From contig JALOSH010000110.1 in the NCBI GenBank assembly GCA_025458545.1, forward strand, positions 1 to 11,753: 11,753 bases of DNA, written 5' to 3'. The notes under the pieces were generated by a model. The model was not told where the DNA came from and did not search any database. It was given only the letters and a program-made list of their open reading frames with translations. Made by a program: the position numbers and the translations under genes. This document shows, in pieces, positions 1-6,997 of the stretch. Each line of letters opens with the position of its first letter. The first letter of the stretch is position 1. Source of the stretch: Hydrogenophaga sp. (GTDB lineage: Bacteria; Pseudomonadota; Gammaproteobacteria; Burkholderiales; Burkholderiaceae).

Positions 1-92
1 AAGATGCACGCCCCCGCGACCCAGATGCAGGCCAGGTAGACCCCATCGAGAAAGCGCGAGACCGGATGTCCGCTTGACGGGTGATGACTCAT
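1..92 (-). CDS. dctQ: TRAP transporter small permease, DctQ-type (N-terminal fragment)
   Basis: Only the first 30 codons are in the window; the gene continues past the left edge. The reading begins MSHHPSSGHPVSRFLDG and then enters a hydrophobic stretch (VYLACIWVAGACI), which fits the start of the first membrane helix of a DctQ small permease. DctQ subunits have four membrane helices and act with the large permease DctM to move substrate delivered by the periplasmic binding protein, driven by a sodium or proton gradient. The identification rests mainly on position: it follows dctP on the same strand, 165 bp away, where TRAP operons place dctQ. The ATG at 92-90 has no clear Shine-Dalgarno sequence; the upstream stretch is pyrimidine-rich. 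The fragment is too short to prove the family by itself. Confidence 0.7.
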   Translation of the reverse strand, partial: MSHHPSSGHPVSRFLDGVYLACIWVAGACI

Positions 93-193
93 ACAGAACC
101 CGAAAGAAATGAAAGAGAGGAGACCGAAGCAGCGGTGGAGTGAAACGTCCAGCACACACCGAGGAACCGGCTCAGCCGGGCCTCAGGTGTGGT

Positions 194-248
194 CCCCCTC
201 TGGGGGGAAGCCGCGAAGCGGCGCAGGGGGGGGCTTCGCTCCCTGCGC
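194..248. repeat. GC-rich palindromic cluster between dctP and dctQ
   Basis: Three stem-loops lie close together just after the dctP stop codon. GCGCAGGG (221-228) pairs with CCCTGCGC (241-248), GCCGC (210-214) pairs with GCGGC (218-222), and CCCCC (194-198) pairs with GGGGG (202-206). On the transcribed (minus) strand the longest stem begins 9 nt after the dctP stop. There is no following U-run, so a classical intrinsic terminator is unlikely. A role in mRNA 3'-end protection or partial attenuation would fit a binding protein needed in excess over its permease. The sequence style also resembles dispersed intergenic palindromes of beta-proteobacteria. The pairing is seen directly; the role is inferred. 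Confidence 0.6.
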
Positions 249-257
249 AGGGGGGAT

Positions 258-1232
258 TTACTTCACCGCTTCGATCTTGGCCATCAGGTCGGACAGCTTC
301 TCGCCGTACTTGGCGCGCACCGGTGCGGTGGCATCAAAGAACGGTTTCTGGTCCACATTGATGAATTCCACGCCCGCCGCCTTGAGCTTGGCCGTGTACT
401 CCTCGACGCTCTTGTCCCACAGCTGGCGCTGTTCCATCTGGGCTTCGCGCGCCAGCCGCTTCACCAGCGTCTGGTCGGCCGGGGTCAGCCGGTCCCAGGC
501 CACCTTGGACATCACCAGGATCTCGGGAATGATCAGGTGGTTGGTCTGGCTGTAGAACTTGGCCGGTGTGGTGTAGTGGTTGGCGGTGAAGTAGCTGGGC
601 GGGTTGTTTTCCGCGCCGTCGATCACACCGGTCTGCAGCGAGGTGAACACCTCGCCGTAGGCCATGGCGATGCCATTGCCGCCCATGGCGTTCATGGTGT
701 CCACGAACAGCGGGTTGCCCATCATGCGGACCTTCTGGCCCTTCAGGTCGGCGGGCGTGCGCACCGGCTTCTTGGTGTAGAGGCTGCGCGAACCGCCGTC
801 CATCCAGCCCAGGCCCACCAGGCGCGCCGGGCTGGCGGTCACTTTGGCCAGCAGCTCGTCGCCCACGGGGCCGTCGATCACTTTGCGCATGTGGGCCACG
901 TCGCGGAACACAAACGGCATGTTGAACACATTGACCTCGGGCACCACCGGGCCGATCACGCCCAGCGAAATGCGCGCCAGCTGGATCGCGCCGAGCTGCG
1001 TCTGCTCCACGGCTTCTTTTTCCTGACCCAGCACGGCACCTGGGAAGGTCTGGATCTTGATGCGGCCCTGGGTGGCGGCTTCGAGCTTCTTTCCCATGCT
1101 CTCCACCGCGGCCACGGTCGGGTAGCCCGCGGGGTGGGTGTCGTGTGCCCTCAGCACGGTCTGGGCCTGTGCGGTCAGGGGCAGCAGGGCGGCCAGCACC
1201 AGGCTGGTCATGAGGCGGCGTTGCAGTTTCAT
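258..1232 (-). CDS. dctP: TRAP transporter solute-binding protein, DctP family
   Basis: A 324-residue periplasmic binding protein of usual family length. Residues 1-24 form a Sec signal peptide (basic MKLQRR, hydrophobic core, probable cleavage after AQA at 21-23). Family marks include the FPGAVLGQE block (63-71), the MPFVFRD segment (105-111), GSRSLYTKKPV with Arg149, the GQKVRMMGNP block with Arg169, and QTGVIDGAENN (200-210). In this family a conserved Arg, here probably Arg169, binds the substrate carboxylate. It should capture an organic acid in the periplasm and hand it to DctQM. Lying downstream of udh and an aldarolactonase, the likely substrate is a hexuronate such as galacturonate or glucuronate; this is inferred from context, as DctP sequence alone does not define the ligand. 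A GGAG ribosome site (1239-1242) precedes the ATG. It lies 49 bp after the lactonase gene. Confidence 0.93.
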   Translation of the reverse strand: MKLQRRLMTSLVLAALLPLTAQAQTVLRAHDTHPAGYPTVAAVESMGKKLEAATQGRIKIQTFPGAVLGQEKEAVEQTQLGAIQLARISLGVIGPVVPEVNVFNMPFVFRDVAHMRKVIDGPVGDELLAKVTASPARLVGLGWMDGGSRSLYTKKPVRTPADLKGQKVRMMGNPLFVDTMNAMGGNGIAMAYGEVFTSLQTGVIDGAENNPPSYFTANHYTTPAKFYSQTNHLIIPEILVMSKVAWDRLTPADQTLVKRLAREAQMEQRQLWDKSVEEYTAKLKAAGVEFINVDQKPFFDATAPVRAKYGEKLSDLMAKIEAVK

Positions 1233-1281
1233 CGGTGTCTCCGTTGGTGGTGGTTGAGGTGAAAAGGACCGTGCCGGTGCA

Positions 1282-2193
1282 TCAGACGGTGCAGCGCGGC
1301 TCGTCCAGGCCCCTCACGCCTGGACGCAGTGCAAAAACGCCGCCGGCCAGCGGTTGATCGGACAGATCACCAGCGGGTCGGATGGACGTGACAAACAGGG
1401 TGTCGAGGCCGGCGCCACCAAAGGCGCACATGGCCGGTTTTTTGACCGGCACTGCCAGCGAGCGGTCGAGCTGGCCGGTGGGCGTGAAGCGGTGCACCAG
1501 GCCGGCGTCGTTGCCACAGATCCAGTAGCCGCCGTCGGTGTCCACGGCGGCACCGTCGGGCCGACCGGGCAGTGGCTTGAAGTCGATGAAGACGCGGCGG
1601 TTGTGCGGTGTGCCTGTGTCGGTGTCGTAATCGAAGGCCCAGACGGTCTGCCGGTTCGGGTGCGAGTCCGAGAGGTACATGGTGCGTCCGTCGGGGCTGA
1701 AGGCCATGCCGTTGGGCGTGATGTAGCCCGCCTCGATGCCCCGGAGTTTGCCGACCGCGTCCAGCGCGTAGAGGCTGCCCGAGCTCGCGGCCAGCGACAT
1801 GTTGGCCACCATGGTCCCGGCGCGCAGTCGGCCCTGGCGGTCGCAGCGGCCGTCGTTGAAACGCATGCCCTCTTGCGGGTGCACCACGCGGGCGATCCAC
1901 TCGCTCGTCAACGAGCCGTCATCCTGCGGGGTGAGGCGGGCCGCACCACTTTCCATGGCGGCGATCCACTGGCCGTGGGGCAGGGCGTCGCTGCCAGCGG
2001 CCAGCGCGATGCAGCCGGTCTGCTCGGGCGTCGGCCACTCGCGAGCCTGGCCGGTGCGGCTGTTCCAGCACCACAGCGCCTTGCCCGGAATGTCGACCCA
2101 CCACAGGCACTGCCGTGCGCCGTCCCAGACGGGGCTCTCGCCCACGCCGTTGCGTGCGTCCAGCACCAGTTCGGCTTCAGTGTGGGTCATCAT
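1282..2193 (-). CDS. SMP-30/gluconolactonase-family aldarolactonase
   Basis: A 303-residue six-bladed beta-propeller hydrolase of the SMP-30/regucalcin/LRE family. Visible marks are GVGESPVWD with metal-ligand Glu19, RFNDGRCD (111-118) with the substrate-side Arg111/Asn113 pair, TPNGMAFSPDG with ligand Asn161, and GRPDGAAVDTDGGYW with ligand Asp213. These three ligands match the divalent-metal site known for the family. Because it follows udh directly, the expected reaction is hydrolysis of galactaro- or glucaro-lactone to the aldarate, as in UxuL-type lactonases; substrate choice is inferred from context. The start chosen at 2193 gives an ATGA overlap with the udh stop, indicating translational coupling. 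Upstream in-frame sequence extends the open frame but lies inside udh and is not real coding. A second ATG follows immediately at 2190, so the protein may begin one residue later. No lesion is seen. Confidence 0.9.
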   Translation of the reverse strand: MMTHTEAELVLDARNGVGESPVWDGARQCLWWVDIPGKALWCWNSRTGQAREWPTPEQTGCIALAAGSDALPHGQWIAAMESGAARLTPQDDGSLTSEWIARVVHPQEGMRFNDGRCDRQGRLRAGTMVANMSLAASSGSLYALDAVGKLRGIEAGYITPNGMAFSPDGRTMYLSDSHPNRQTVWAFDYDTDTGTPHNRRVFIDFKPLPGRPDGAAVDTDGGYWICGNDAGLVHRFTPTGQLDRSLAVPVKKPAMCAFGGAGLDTLFVTSIRPAGDLSDQPLAGGVFALRPGVRGLDEPRCTV

Positions 2194-2990
2194 GTCTTCA
2201 CGAAAGCGCCACCCTGGTAGACGGCGGCCGGGTCGTTGAGATCGGGCGCCGCCGTGCGGGCGAACACCGCGTCGCGGAACACGTCGGAGCTGTCTTGCGG
2301 CACATACCCGATGTGTTTGGCGCGGCAGTTGTCCCACCAGGTCACGGCGTTGTTCGACATGCCAAACACGATGCTGTGGCCGAGCACCGGGGTGGACAGG
2401 CAGGCGCTGATGAGGCGGTGCAGATCGTCGTAACTCAGCCAGGTGGCCAGCATGCGGCGGTCGCGCGGCTCGGGGAACGACGAACCGATGCGCACACACG
2501 CGGTCTCGATGCCGTGGCGGTCGAAATACAGCCGCGCCAGGTCTTCGCCGTAGGCCTTGCTCAGGCCGTAGAAACCGTCTGGGCGGGGTGGGTGGTCGGC
2601 GGTGATGGTCTCGCCCTGTTTGTAGAAGCCGGTCACATGGTTGGAGCTGGCGAACACCACTCGCTTCACACCATGCTGGCGCGCCGCTTCGTACAGGTGG
2701 TACACACCCAGGATGTTGGCCTGCAGGATGGTTTCGAACGGGGCTTCGACCGAGATCCCGCCCAGGTGCACGATGGCGTCGCAGCCGGCCACGGCGGCGT
2801 TCACCGCCGCCGCGTCCGCCAGATCGGCCAAGACGATTTCTTCCCCAGCGCCTGCTTCCCCAAAAGCCAGCTTGTCAGACAACCTGAGCACTTCGCAGTT
2901 CGCGAGCAAGCGCGATCGAAGGGCGGTGCCGAGTCCGCCGGCGGCACCGGTCAGCAAGATTCGGCGGTGCGTTTTTGCAGGGTTTACCAT
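2190..2990 (-). CDS. udh: Uronate dehydrogenase (NAD-dependent)
   Basis: A 266-residue short-chain/extended-type dehydrogenase closely resembling the Agrobacterium and Pseudomonas uronate dehydrogenases (EC 1.1.1.203). It shows the Rossmann motif TGAAGGLG (14-21), the DLAD nucleotide-contact segment (56-59), VHLGGISVE (74-82), FASSNH (113-118), YGLSK with catalytic Tyr141 and Lys145, VRIGSSFPEP (167-176), and TWWDN (217-221). The segments HLGGISVE, ASSNH, RIGS, PEP and WWDN are characteristic of Udh rather than of general sugar epimerases, and the length is right for Udh. It should oxidise D-galacturonate or D-glucuronate with NAD+ to the aldarolactone in the cytoplasm. It is the first gene of the operon, about 95 nt after a predicted start of transcription. 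The Shine-Dalgarno sequence is weak. An operator-like palindrome lies within codons 36-40. Confidence 0.92.
   Translation of the reverse strand: MVNPAKTHRRILLTGAAGGLGTALRSRLLANCEVLRLSDKLAFGEAGAGEEIVLADLADAAAVNAAVAGCDAIVHLGGISVEAPFETILQANILGVYHLYEAARQHGVKRVVFASSNHVTGFYKQGETITADHPPRPDGFYGLSKAYGEDLARLYFDRHGIETACVRIGSSFPEPRDRRMLATWLSYDDLHRLISACLSTPVLGHSIVFGMSNNAVTWWDNCRAKHIGYVPQDSSDVFRDAVFARTAAPDLNDPAAVYQGGAFVKT
2872..2882. promoter_or_regulatory. Second TTGTCAGACAA operator-like palindrome, inside udh
   Basis: An exact copy of the 11-bp palindrome TTGTC-A-GACAA found in the divergent spacer, here inside the 5' part of udh (residues Leu-Ser-Asp-Lys). The two centres are about 203 bp apart. Spaced identical copies suit repression by looping or by blocking elongation. 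It could be a coincidence of coding sequence, but an exact match to a 10-position palindrome so close to the first copy is unlikely by chance. The site is seen; the role is inferred. Confidence 0.5.
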
Positions 2991-3073
2991 GATGACAAGC
3001 GCTTTTTCAAATCCGGTTGCACAAGAGGCGGAGGCTTTGCTACAGTCAAACCAGCCGTTGTTGTCTGTGGTGT

Positions 3074-3086
3074 GTTGTCAGACAAC
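3074..3086. promoter_or_regulatory. Probable GntR/FadR-type operator in the divergent spacer
   Basis: A perfect 13-bp palindrome, GTTGTC-A-GACAAC. FadR-subfamily GntR regulators typically bind short palindromes built around GT...AC half-sites, and this fits the pattern. It sits about 9 bp downstream of the predicted udh -10 element, covering the likely start of transcription, where a bound repressor would block udh. A degenerate half-site (TTGTCTG) precedes it at 3061-3067, and a TGACAA half-site lies beside the udh start at 2993-2998. It is the natural target of the adjacent regulator gene. Confidence 0.7.
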
Positions 3087-3094
3087 TGGCTGAG

Positions 3095-3123
3095 ATTGTG
3101 GAAATCTGCGCACTGGCTGTCAA
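3095..3123 (-). promoter_or_regulatory. Predicted sigma70 promoter for the udh operon
   Basis: On the minus strand TTGACA (3123-3118, a perfect -35) is followed by a 17-bp spacer and CACAAT (3100-3095, 4 of 6 matches to TATAAT). Transcription would start near 3088-3084, immediately at the palindromic operator, leaving a leader of about 95 nt before the udh ATG. A weaker plus-strand candidate for the regulator gene is TTGCAC (3017-3022), 18 bp, TACAGT (3041-3046), which would place the same palindrome downstream of that start too and suggest autoregulation. Prediction only. Confidence 0.55.
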
Positions 3124-3133
3124 GGAAAAAACC

Positions 3134-3776
3134 ATGAACCCCGTGAATACCCTAGGTGAGGAGCTTGTTGTGGGGGCCGCTTCCCCCGACCGGCCTCGCC
3201 GCCCGCGCGGGCTGGTGTCGGAAATCGTGGCGTCGCTCGAGGGCGACATCCACCATGCGCGCCTCTTGCCTGGGCAGAAACTGCCGACCGAGTCCGAGCT
3301 GGTGGGGCGGTTTGACGTCAGCCGCACGGTGGTGCGCGAAGCCATCTCCCGCTTGCAGGCCTCGGGTCTGGTGGAGACCCGCCATGGCATCGGCACTTTT
3401 GTCATGACCCCGCGCCAGGTCGAGCCCACCTTCCGCATCGCGCCGGAAGACATGGCCACCGCCGCCGACGTGATCGAGCTGCTGGAGTTGCGCATCAGCC
3501 TGGAGAGCCGCCATTCATGCCGACTCCGACGCCGTGCCCTCCGATTTCCAGTTCCACATGGAAGTGGCCCGTGCCACCGGCAACCGACACTTTGCCGATC
3601 TCATGACCTACCTGGGCACCATGATCATCCCGCGCACCCGGCTCAAGACCGCGGCGAGCGCACCCGAAGGGCGGCTGGCCTACCTGGAGCGGGTGCACCA
3701 GGAACACGAAAACATCCTGGAAGCCATCCGCCGCCAGGAGCCCGAGGCCGCTCGCGCGGGCGCTTCCAAAGATTGA
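3134..3776 (+). pseudogene. FadR-subfamily GntR regulator, broken in the FCD domain
   Basis: The intact start is at ATG 3134 with AAGGA (3122-3126) in front. Residues 26-90 form the GntR winged helix: GLVSEIVASLEGDI, then LPTESELVGRFDVSRTVVREAISRL in segments, then the wing around ETRHGIGTFV. The FCD effector/dimerisation domain begins (VIELLELRISLES, 113-125) but breaks off at about 3508-3513. The reading then continues in a different frame (from about 3516) as HADSDAVPSDFQFH, ATGNRHF and HQEHENILEAIRRQEPEAARA, all typical of later FCD helices. About 25 residues expected between the parts are missing, so this is an out-of-frame deletion rather than one miscalled base. The second part stops at 3774-3776, short of the usual last helix; QRLIRES in another frame near 3765-3785 may be a remnant. 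The unbroken frame from 3134 would give about 236 residues with a foreign tail. It was probably the uronate-responsive repressor of the divergent operon. Confidence 0.85.
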
Positions 3777-3874
3777 TCCGGGAATCTGGGTCTTCGTACA
3801 TTGAAGGCGCCTGCCATTTCAAATGGAACCCCGGCAACTGGTGATCGCGCGCGGACGCAGAGCTTTCTATCGCT
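3777..3874. other. Junction between the uronate locus and the restriction operon
   Basis: About 98 bp separate the damaged 3' end of the regulator from the hsdR stop codon; the two genes converge here. I see no strong hairpin with a T-run that would serve as a bidirectional terminator, no tRNA end, no integrase site and no clear direct repeat. Because the regulator loses its normal C-terminus here, this is the best candidate for the left edge of an acquired restriction-modification segment. That is inference; the right edge lies outside the window. Confidence 0.4.
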
Positions 3875-6800
3875 TTATGACGGACGCTTTCTCTTCAGCG
3901 CGTCGTACACCCGTTTCATCAGGTGCAGCACCGCGATCTTGCGGAACTCGCCATCGGCCATGAGCTTGCCGAAGATCTCTTCGTTCCCTTCCATGCGGTC
4001 GATCACCAGGCCCTCGAACGCCTTCTCGAACACGTAGCGGAAGTCGTCTTCCGAATTGCTATCGGCCGCCTTCTGCAGCGCTTCGCTCTCCACCGCCTCT
4101 TCCTGGATCTGGTCGAAGAACAGTTGGTCGGCCTGGGTAAAGTCGGTGCCGAAGCGCTCGTTGAGGATGTCGATCAGTTCCGAAAGCCGGACCACGTCGT
4201 CCTGTTGCCCGGTACCCACGTCCTTGGGCCCCTTGAGCGGTTGCGCCTCGCCGGTTTTCAGGTCGATCTGCCCCTCGCTGATTTTCTGCAGCCGGTAGTA
4301 CTGCAACTCCACTTCCTCTTCCAGGTGCAGCGGGCCACCGCCCTCGCGCCGGGGCAGCTTCGTCAGCAAGAAGCGCAGGTAGGTGTAAAGCTGCTCCAGG
4401 TCGCTGTCCTGGTACGGAATCACCTGCGACAGGAACCCGTACAGGTTGCGGAAGTTCACCAGCAGCGCCTTGGTTTCCTCTTGTTCCGCCTCGTCCAGCG
4501 CCTTGAAGCGCTCCACCGCCAGGTCCAGCACGCCGTTCATGGCCGCGTGGTCGTGCACCGTCTCCTTGCGCCGGGGCTTGAAATACACCGCGCAAAAGCG
4601 CTCCACCTCGTCGGTGTGGATCAGGCCGCTCTCTTCGATCTGGTGGTGCAGCCGGTACAGCACCTGCGCATCGGTCAGCGGCTGTGTGGGCGTGTCTTCG
4701 TAGTAGGGCTTGAAGGCCTTGTATATCTCTTCGGGCTTGTTGCGGAAGTCCAGCACAAAGGTGTCTTCCTTGCCCGCGCAGGTTCGGTTCAGGCGCGACA
4801 GCGTTTGCACCGCCTGCAGACCGGTCAGCGTGCGGTCCACATACATGGTGTGCAGCAGCGGTTGGTCATAGCCCGTCTGGTACTTCTCGGCCACCAGCAG
4901 CACCTGGTATTCGTGGGTGTCAAAGTGTTCGGGCAGCTCGCTTTCCTTGATGCCGCCGTTCATGCCCACTTCCGTCCAGCTCTTGCCGGGCGCTTCCGGA
5001 TCTTCCACCGAGCCGGAAAACGCCACCAGCGTCTTGATGTCGGTGTAGCCCTTTTCGCTGATGTAGCGGTCAAACGCCTGCTTGTAGCGCACCGCGTGCA
5101 AGCGCCCGTCCGTCACCACCATGGCCTTGGCCCGCCCGCCGATCTTGTGGCGCACATGGGTGCGGAAGTGTTCCACCATCACCTCGGTCTTGGTGCGCAG
5201 GTTTACTTCGTGAAAGTTCAGCGTGCGCGCCAGCGCGCGGGCCGCCTTCTTGCGCTCCACGTGCGGGTCGTCTTCGCCCACCTGCACCAGGCGGTAGTAG
5301 GCCTCGTAGGTGATGTAGTTCTTCAACACGTCGAGGATGAACTTCTCCTCGATGGCCTGGCGCATGGTGTACAGGTGAAACGGCGCCTGCCCGTTCGGCC
5401 CCGGCTCGTCGAACACTTTTTTGGTTTTGTACTTGGGTGTGGCGGTGAAGGCGAAGAAGCTCAGGTTCGGCTGCTTGCCGCGCTTGAGCATTTCGCGCAC
5501 CACACCTGCCAGGTGGTCAGCGTCGTCGTCTGCCTCGCCCTGTTCGCCACTGAGGCCTTGGTCAACGATGTACTGCGCCGCCGCCTCCTGCACCCCGTGG
5601 GCATTCAACACACCCTTGAGCTGCATCGCCGTCTCGCCCGACTGCGAGCTGTGCGCCTCGTCCACGATCACCGCAAAGCGTTTGTCCTTCGTGCTGATGC
5701 CCAGCGCCTCGCGCGCTTCGGGCGGCAGTTCCTCGCGCAGCTTTTCCAGCGTATCGGCCACAAAGGGAAACTTTTGCAGCGTGGTGATGACGATGGGCGT
5801 GCCCTTGGCCAGCGCCGTGACCAGCTGGCGCGTGTCCTCGTCGATCTTCTGCACCACGCCCTGTTTGTGTTCGAACTGGTAGATCGTGTTCTGCAACTGC
5901 TGGTCCAGCACCAGCCGGTCCGTTACCACCACCACGGTGTCGAACACCTTCTGGTTGTTTGCGTCGTGCAGGGCTGACAGGCGGTGCGCCAGCCAGGCAA
6001 TCGAATTGCTCTTGCCCGAGCCTGCCGAGTGCTGCACCAGGTAGTTGTGCCCCGGGCCGTGGGTTTGCGCGTGGGCCACCAGGCGGCGCACCGCGTCCAG
6101 CTGGTGGTAGCGCGGGAAGACCATGGTTTCCTTGGTGATCTTCTTGATGCCGGTGTCGGTGAGCACGCGCTTTTCTTCCACCAGCAGGTGCATGAAGCGG
6201 CCCAATATGTCCAGCAGGCTGTCGCGCTGCCACACCTGCTGCCACAGGTAGGCCGTGCGGTAGCCGCCGTCGGCCGCGGGCGGGTTGCCGGCGTGGCCCT
6301 CGTTGCCCAGGTTGAAAGGCAGGAAGAAGGTCTTGTCGCCCGCCAGCCGCGTGGTCATGGCCACCAGCTCGGGGTCCACTGCAAAGTGCACCAGCGTGCG
6401 CTTCTTGAACTCGAAGACCAGCTCGCGCGGGTCGCGGTCGGTCTTGTATTGCTTCTTGGCGTGCTCCACCGTCTGGCCGGTCATCGGGTTCTTCAGCTCG
6501 GCGGTGATCAGCGGCAGCCCGTTGAGGAAGATCACCAGGTCCAGGCTGTTGTCGTTGCGCTCGCTGTAGTGCAGCTGGCGCGTCAGCGTCAAGCGGTTGT
6601 GGGCGTACTGCTCGGTGGTGTCCGGGTTCAGCCCATTGGCCGGCGCGAACAGCGCCACCCGCAGCGTGCTGCCGTAGCACTTGAAGCCCTGGCGCAGCAC
6701 CTTGAGCATGCCCTTGGTGTCCAGCTCCTTCACCAGGTGGTCCAGCACCACCGTGCCGGTGGCCGGGCCGTGGATGGCCTGCAGCCGCTGCCACGGGCGC

Positions 6801-6970
6801 GGCTGCGTGGCCTGTAGGAAGTCCAGCACCCCGGCCGGGTCCAGCGCGCGGGCCTTGTCGTAGCGGCCCTGGGCTTCGCCCTTGAGGTAGTCCACGAAGC
6901 TGTAGCCGCCGTGCGTGCACAGCTGGTGGACGATGGCGTCTTCAAACCGCGCTTCGGTGTGTTTTTTCAT
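3875..6970 (-). CDS. hsdR: Type I restriction enzyme, HsdR (endonuclease/translocase subunit)
   Basis: A 1031-residue, apparently complete R subunit. The N-terminal nuclease domain has the PD-(D/E)XK pattern with Asp144 (SLDLVIFLNGLP) and Glu158/Lys160 in TAELK. The SF2 motor follows: Walker A in HSAGSGKS (314-321, Lys320), the VVVTDRLVLD segment (347-356), DEAH (437-440), motif III FTATPKYKT (508-516), and motif VI in QTLSRLNRT (722-730). The remaining roughly 300 residues form the helical C-terminal part that docks on the methylase core. HsdR uses ATP to reel in DNA and cuts it when two complexes collide; it acts only when bound to HsdM2-HsdS. It starts 27 bp after hsdS, with GGGAG upstream, and is the last gene of the operon. 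No frameshift or lost motif is seen. With HsdM disrupted, it should be unable to restrict. Confidence 0.95.
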   Translation of the reverse strand: MKKHTEARFEDAIVHQLCTHGGYSFVDYLKGEAQGRYDKARALDPAGVLDFLQATQPRPWQRLQAIHGPATGTVVLDHLVKELDTKGMLKVLRQGFKCYGSTLRVALFAPANGLNPDTTEQYAHNRLTLTRQLHYSERNDNSLDLVIFLNGLPLITAELKNPMTGQTVEHAKKQYKTDRDPRELVFEFKKRTLVHFAVDPELVAMTTRLAGDKTFFLPFNLGNEGHAGNPPAADGGYRTAYLWQQVWQRDSLLDILGRFMHLLVEEKRVLTDTGIKKITKETMVFPRYHQLDAVRRLVAHAQTHGPGHNYLVQHSAGSGKSNSIAWLAHRLSALHDANNQKVFDTVVVVTDRLVLDQQLQNTIYQFEHKQGVVQKIDEDTRQLVTALAKGTPIVITTLQKFPFVADTLEKLREELPPEAREALGISTKDKRFAVIVDEAHSSQSGETAMQLKGVLNAHGVQEAAAQYIVDQGLSGEQGEADDDADHLAGVVREMLKRGKQPNLSFFAFTATPKYKTKKVFDEPGPNGQAPFHLYTMRQAIEEKFILDVLKNYITYEAYYRLVQVGEDDPHVERKKAARALARTLNFHEVNLRTKTEVMVEHFRTHVRHKIGGRAKAMVVTDGRLHAVRYKQAFDRYISEKGYTDIKTLVAFSGSVEDPEAPGKSWTEVGMNGGIKESELPEHFDTHEYQVLLVAEKYQTGYDQPLLHTMYVDRTLTGLQAVQTLSRLNRTCAGKEDTFVLDFRNKPEEIYKAFKPYYEDTPTQPLTDAQVLYRLHHQIEESGLIHTDEVERFCAVYFKPRRKETVHDHAAMNGVLDLAVERFKALDEAEQEETKALLVNFRNLYGFLSQVIPYQDSDLEQLYTYLRFLLTKLPRREGGGPLHLEEEVELQYYRLQKISEGQIDLKTGEAQPLKGPKDVGTGQQDDVVRLSELIDILNERFGTDFTQADQLFFDQIQEEAVESEALQKAADSNSEDDFRYVFEKAFEGLVIDRMEGNEEIFGKLMADGEFRKIAVLHLMKRVYDALKRKRPS

Positions 6971-6997
6971 GGCGTTCTTCTTCTCCCTGGTGGCGCC

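Noticed and set aside
194..257. Intrinsic terminator after dctP.
   Set aside because: Strong hairpins are present but no U-run follows on the transcribed strand, and the TRAP operon is expected to continue into dctQ.
189..1262. A 357-codon open frame on the plus strand opposite dctP.
   Set aside because: His/Gly-rich low-information translation, antisense to a clear DctP with signal peptide; no ribosome site or known family.
2194..2499. Apparent 102-codon N-terminal extension of the lactonase.
   Set aside because: It lies inside udh in another frame with Arg/His/Pro-rich translation; the SMP-30 domain begins right after the ATG at 2193.
2115..3137. A 340-codon plus-strand open frame opposite udh.
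   Set aside because: Antisense shadow; udh on the minus strand accounts for the sequence, and this frame runs through the divergent promoter region.
3923..5977. A 684-codon open frame on the plus strand opposite hsdR.
   Set aside because: It is a shadow of hsdR in GC-rich DNA: the translation is rich in His/Leu/Val/Arg, has no recognisable domain, and the opposite strand codes for a full HsdR with all motifs.
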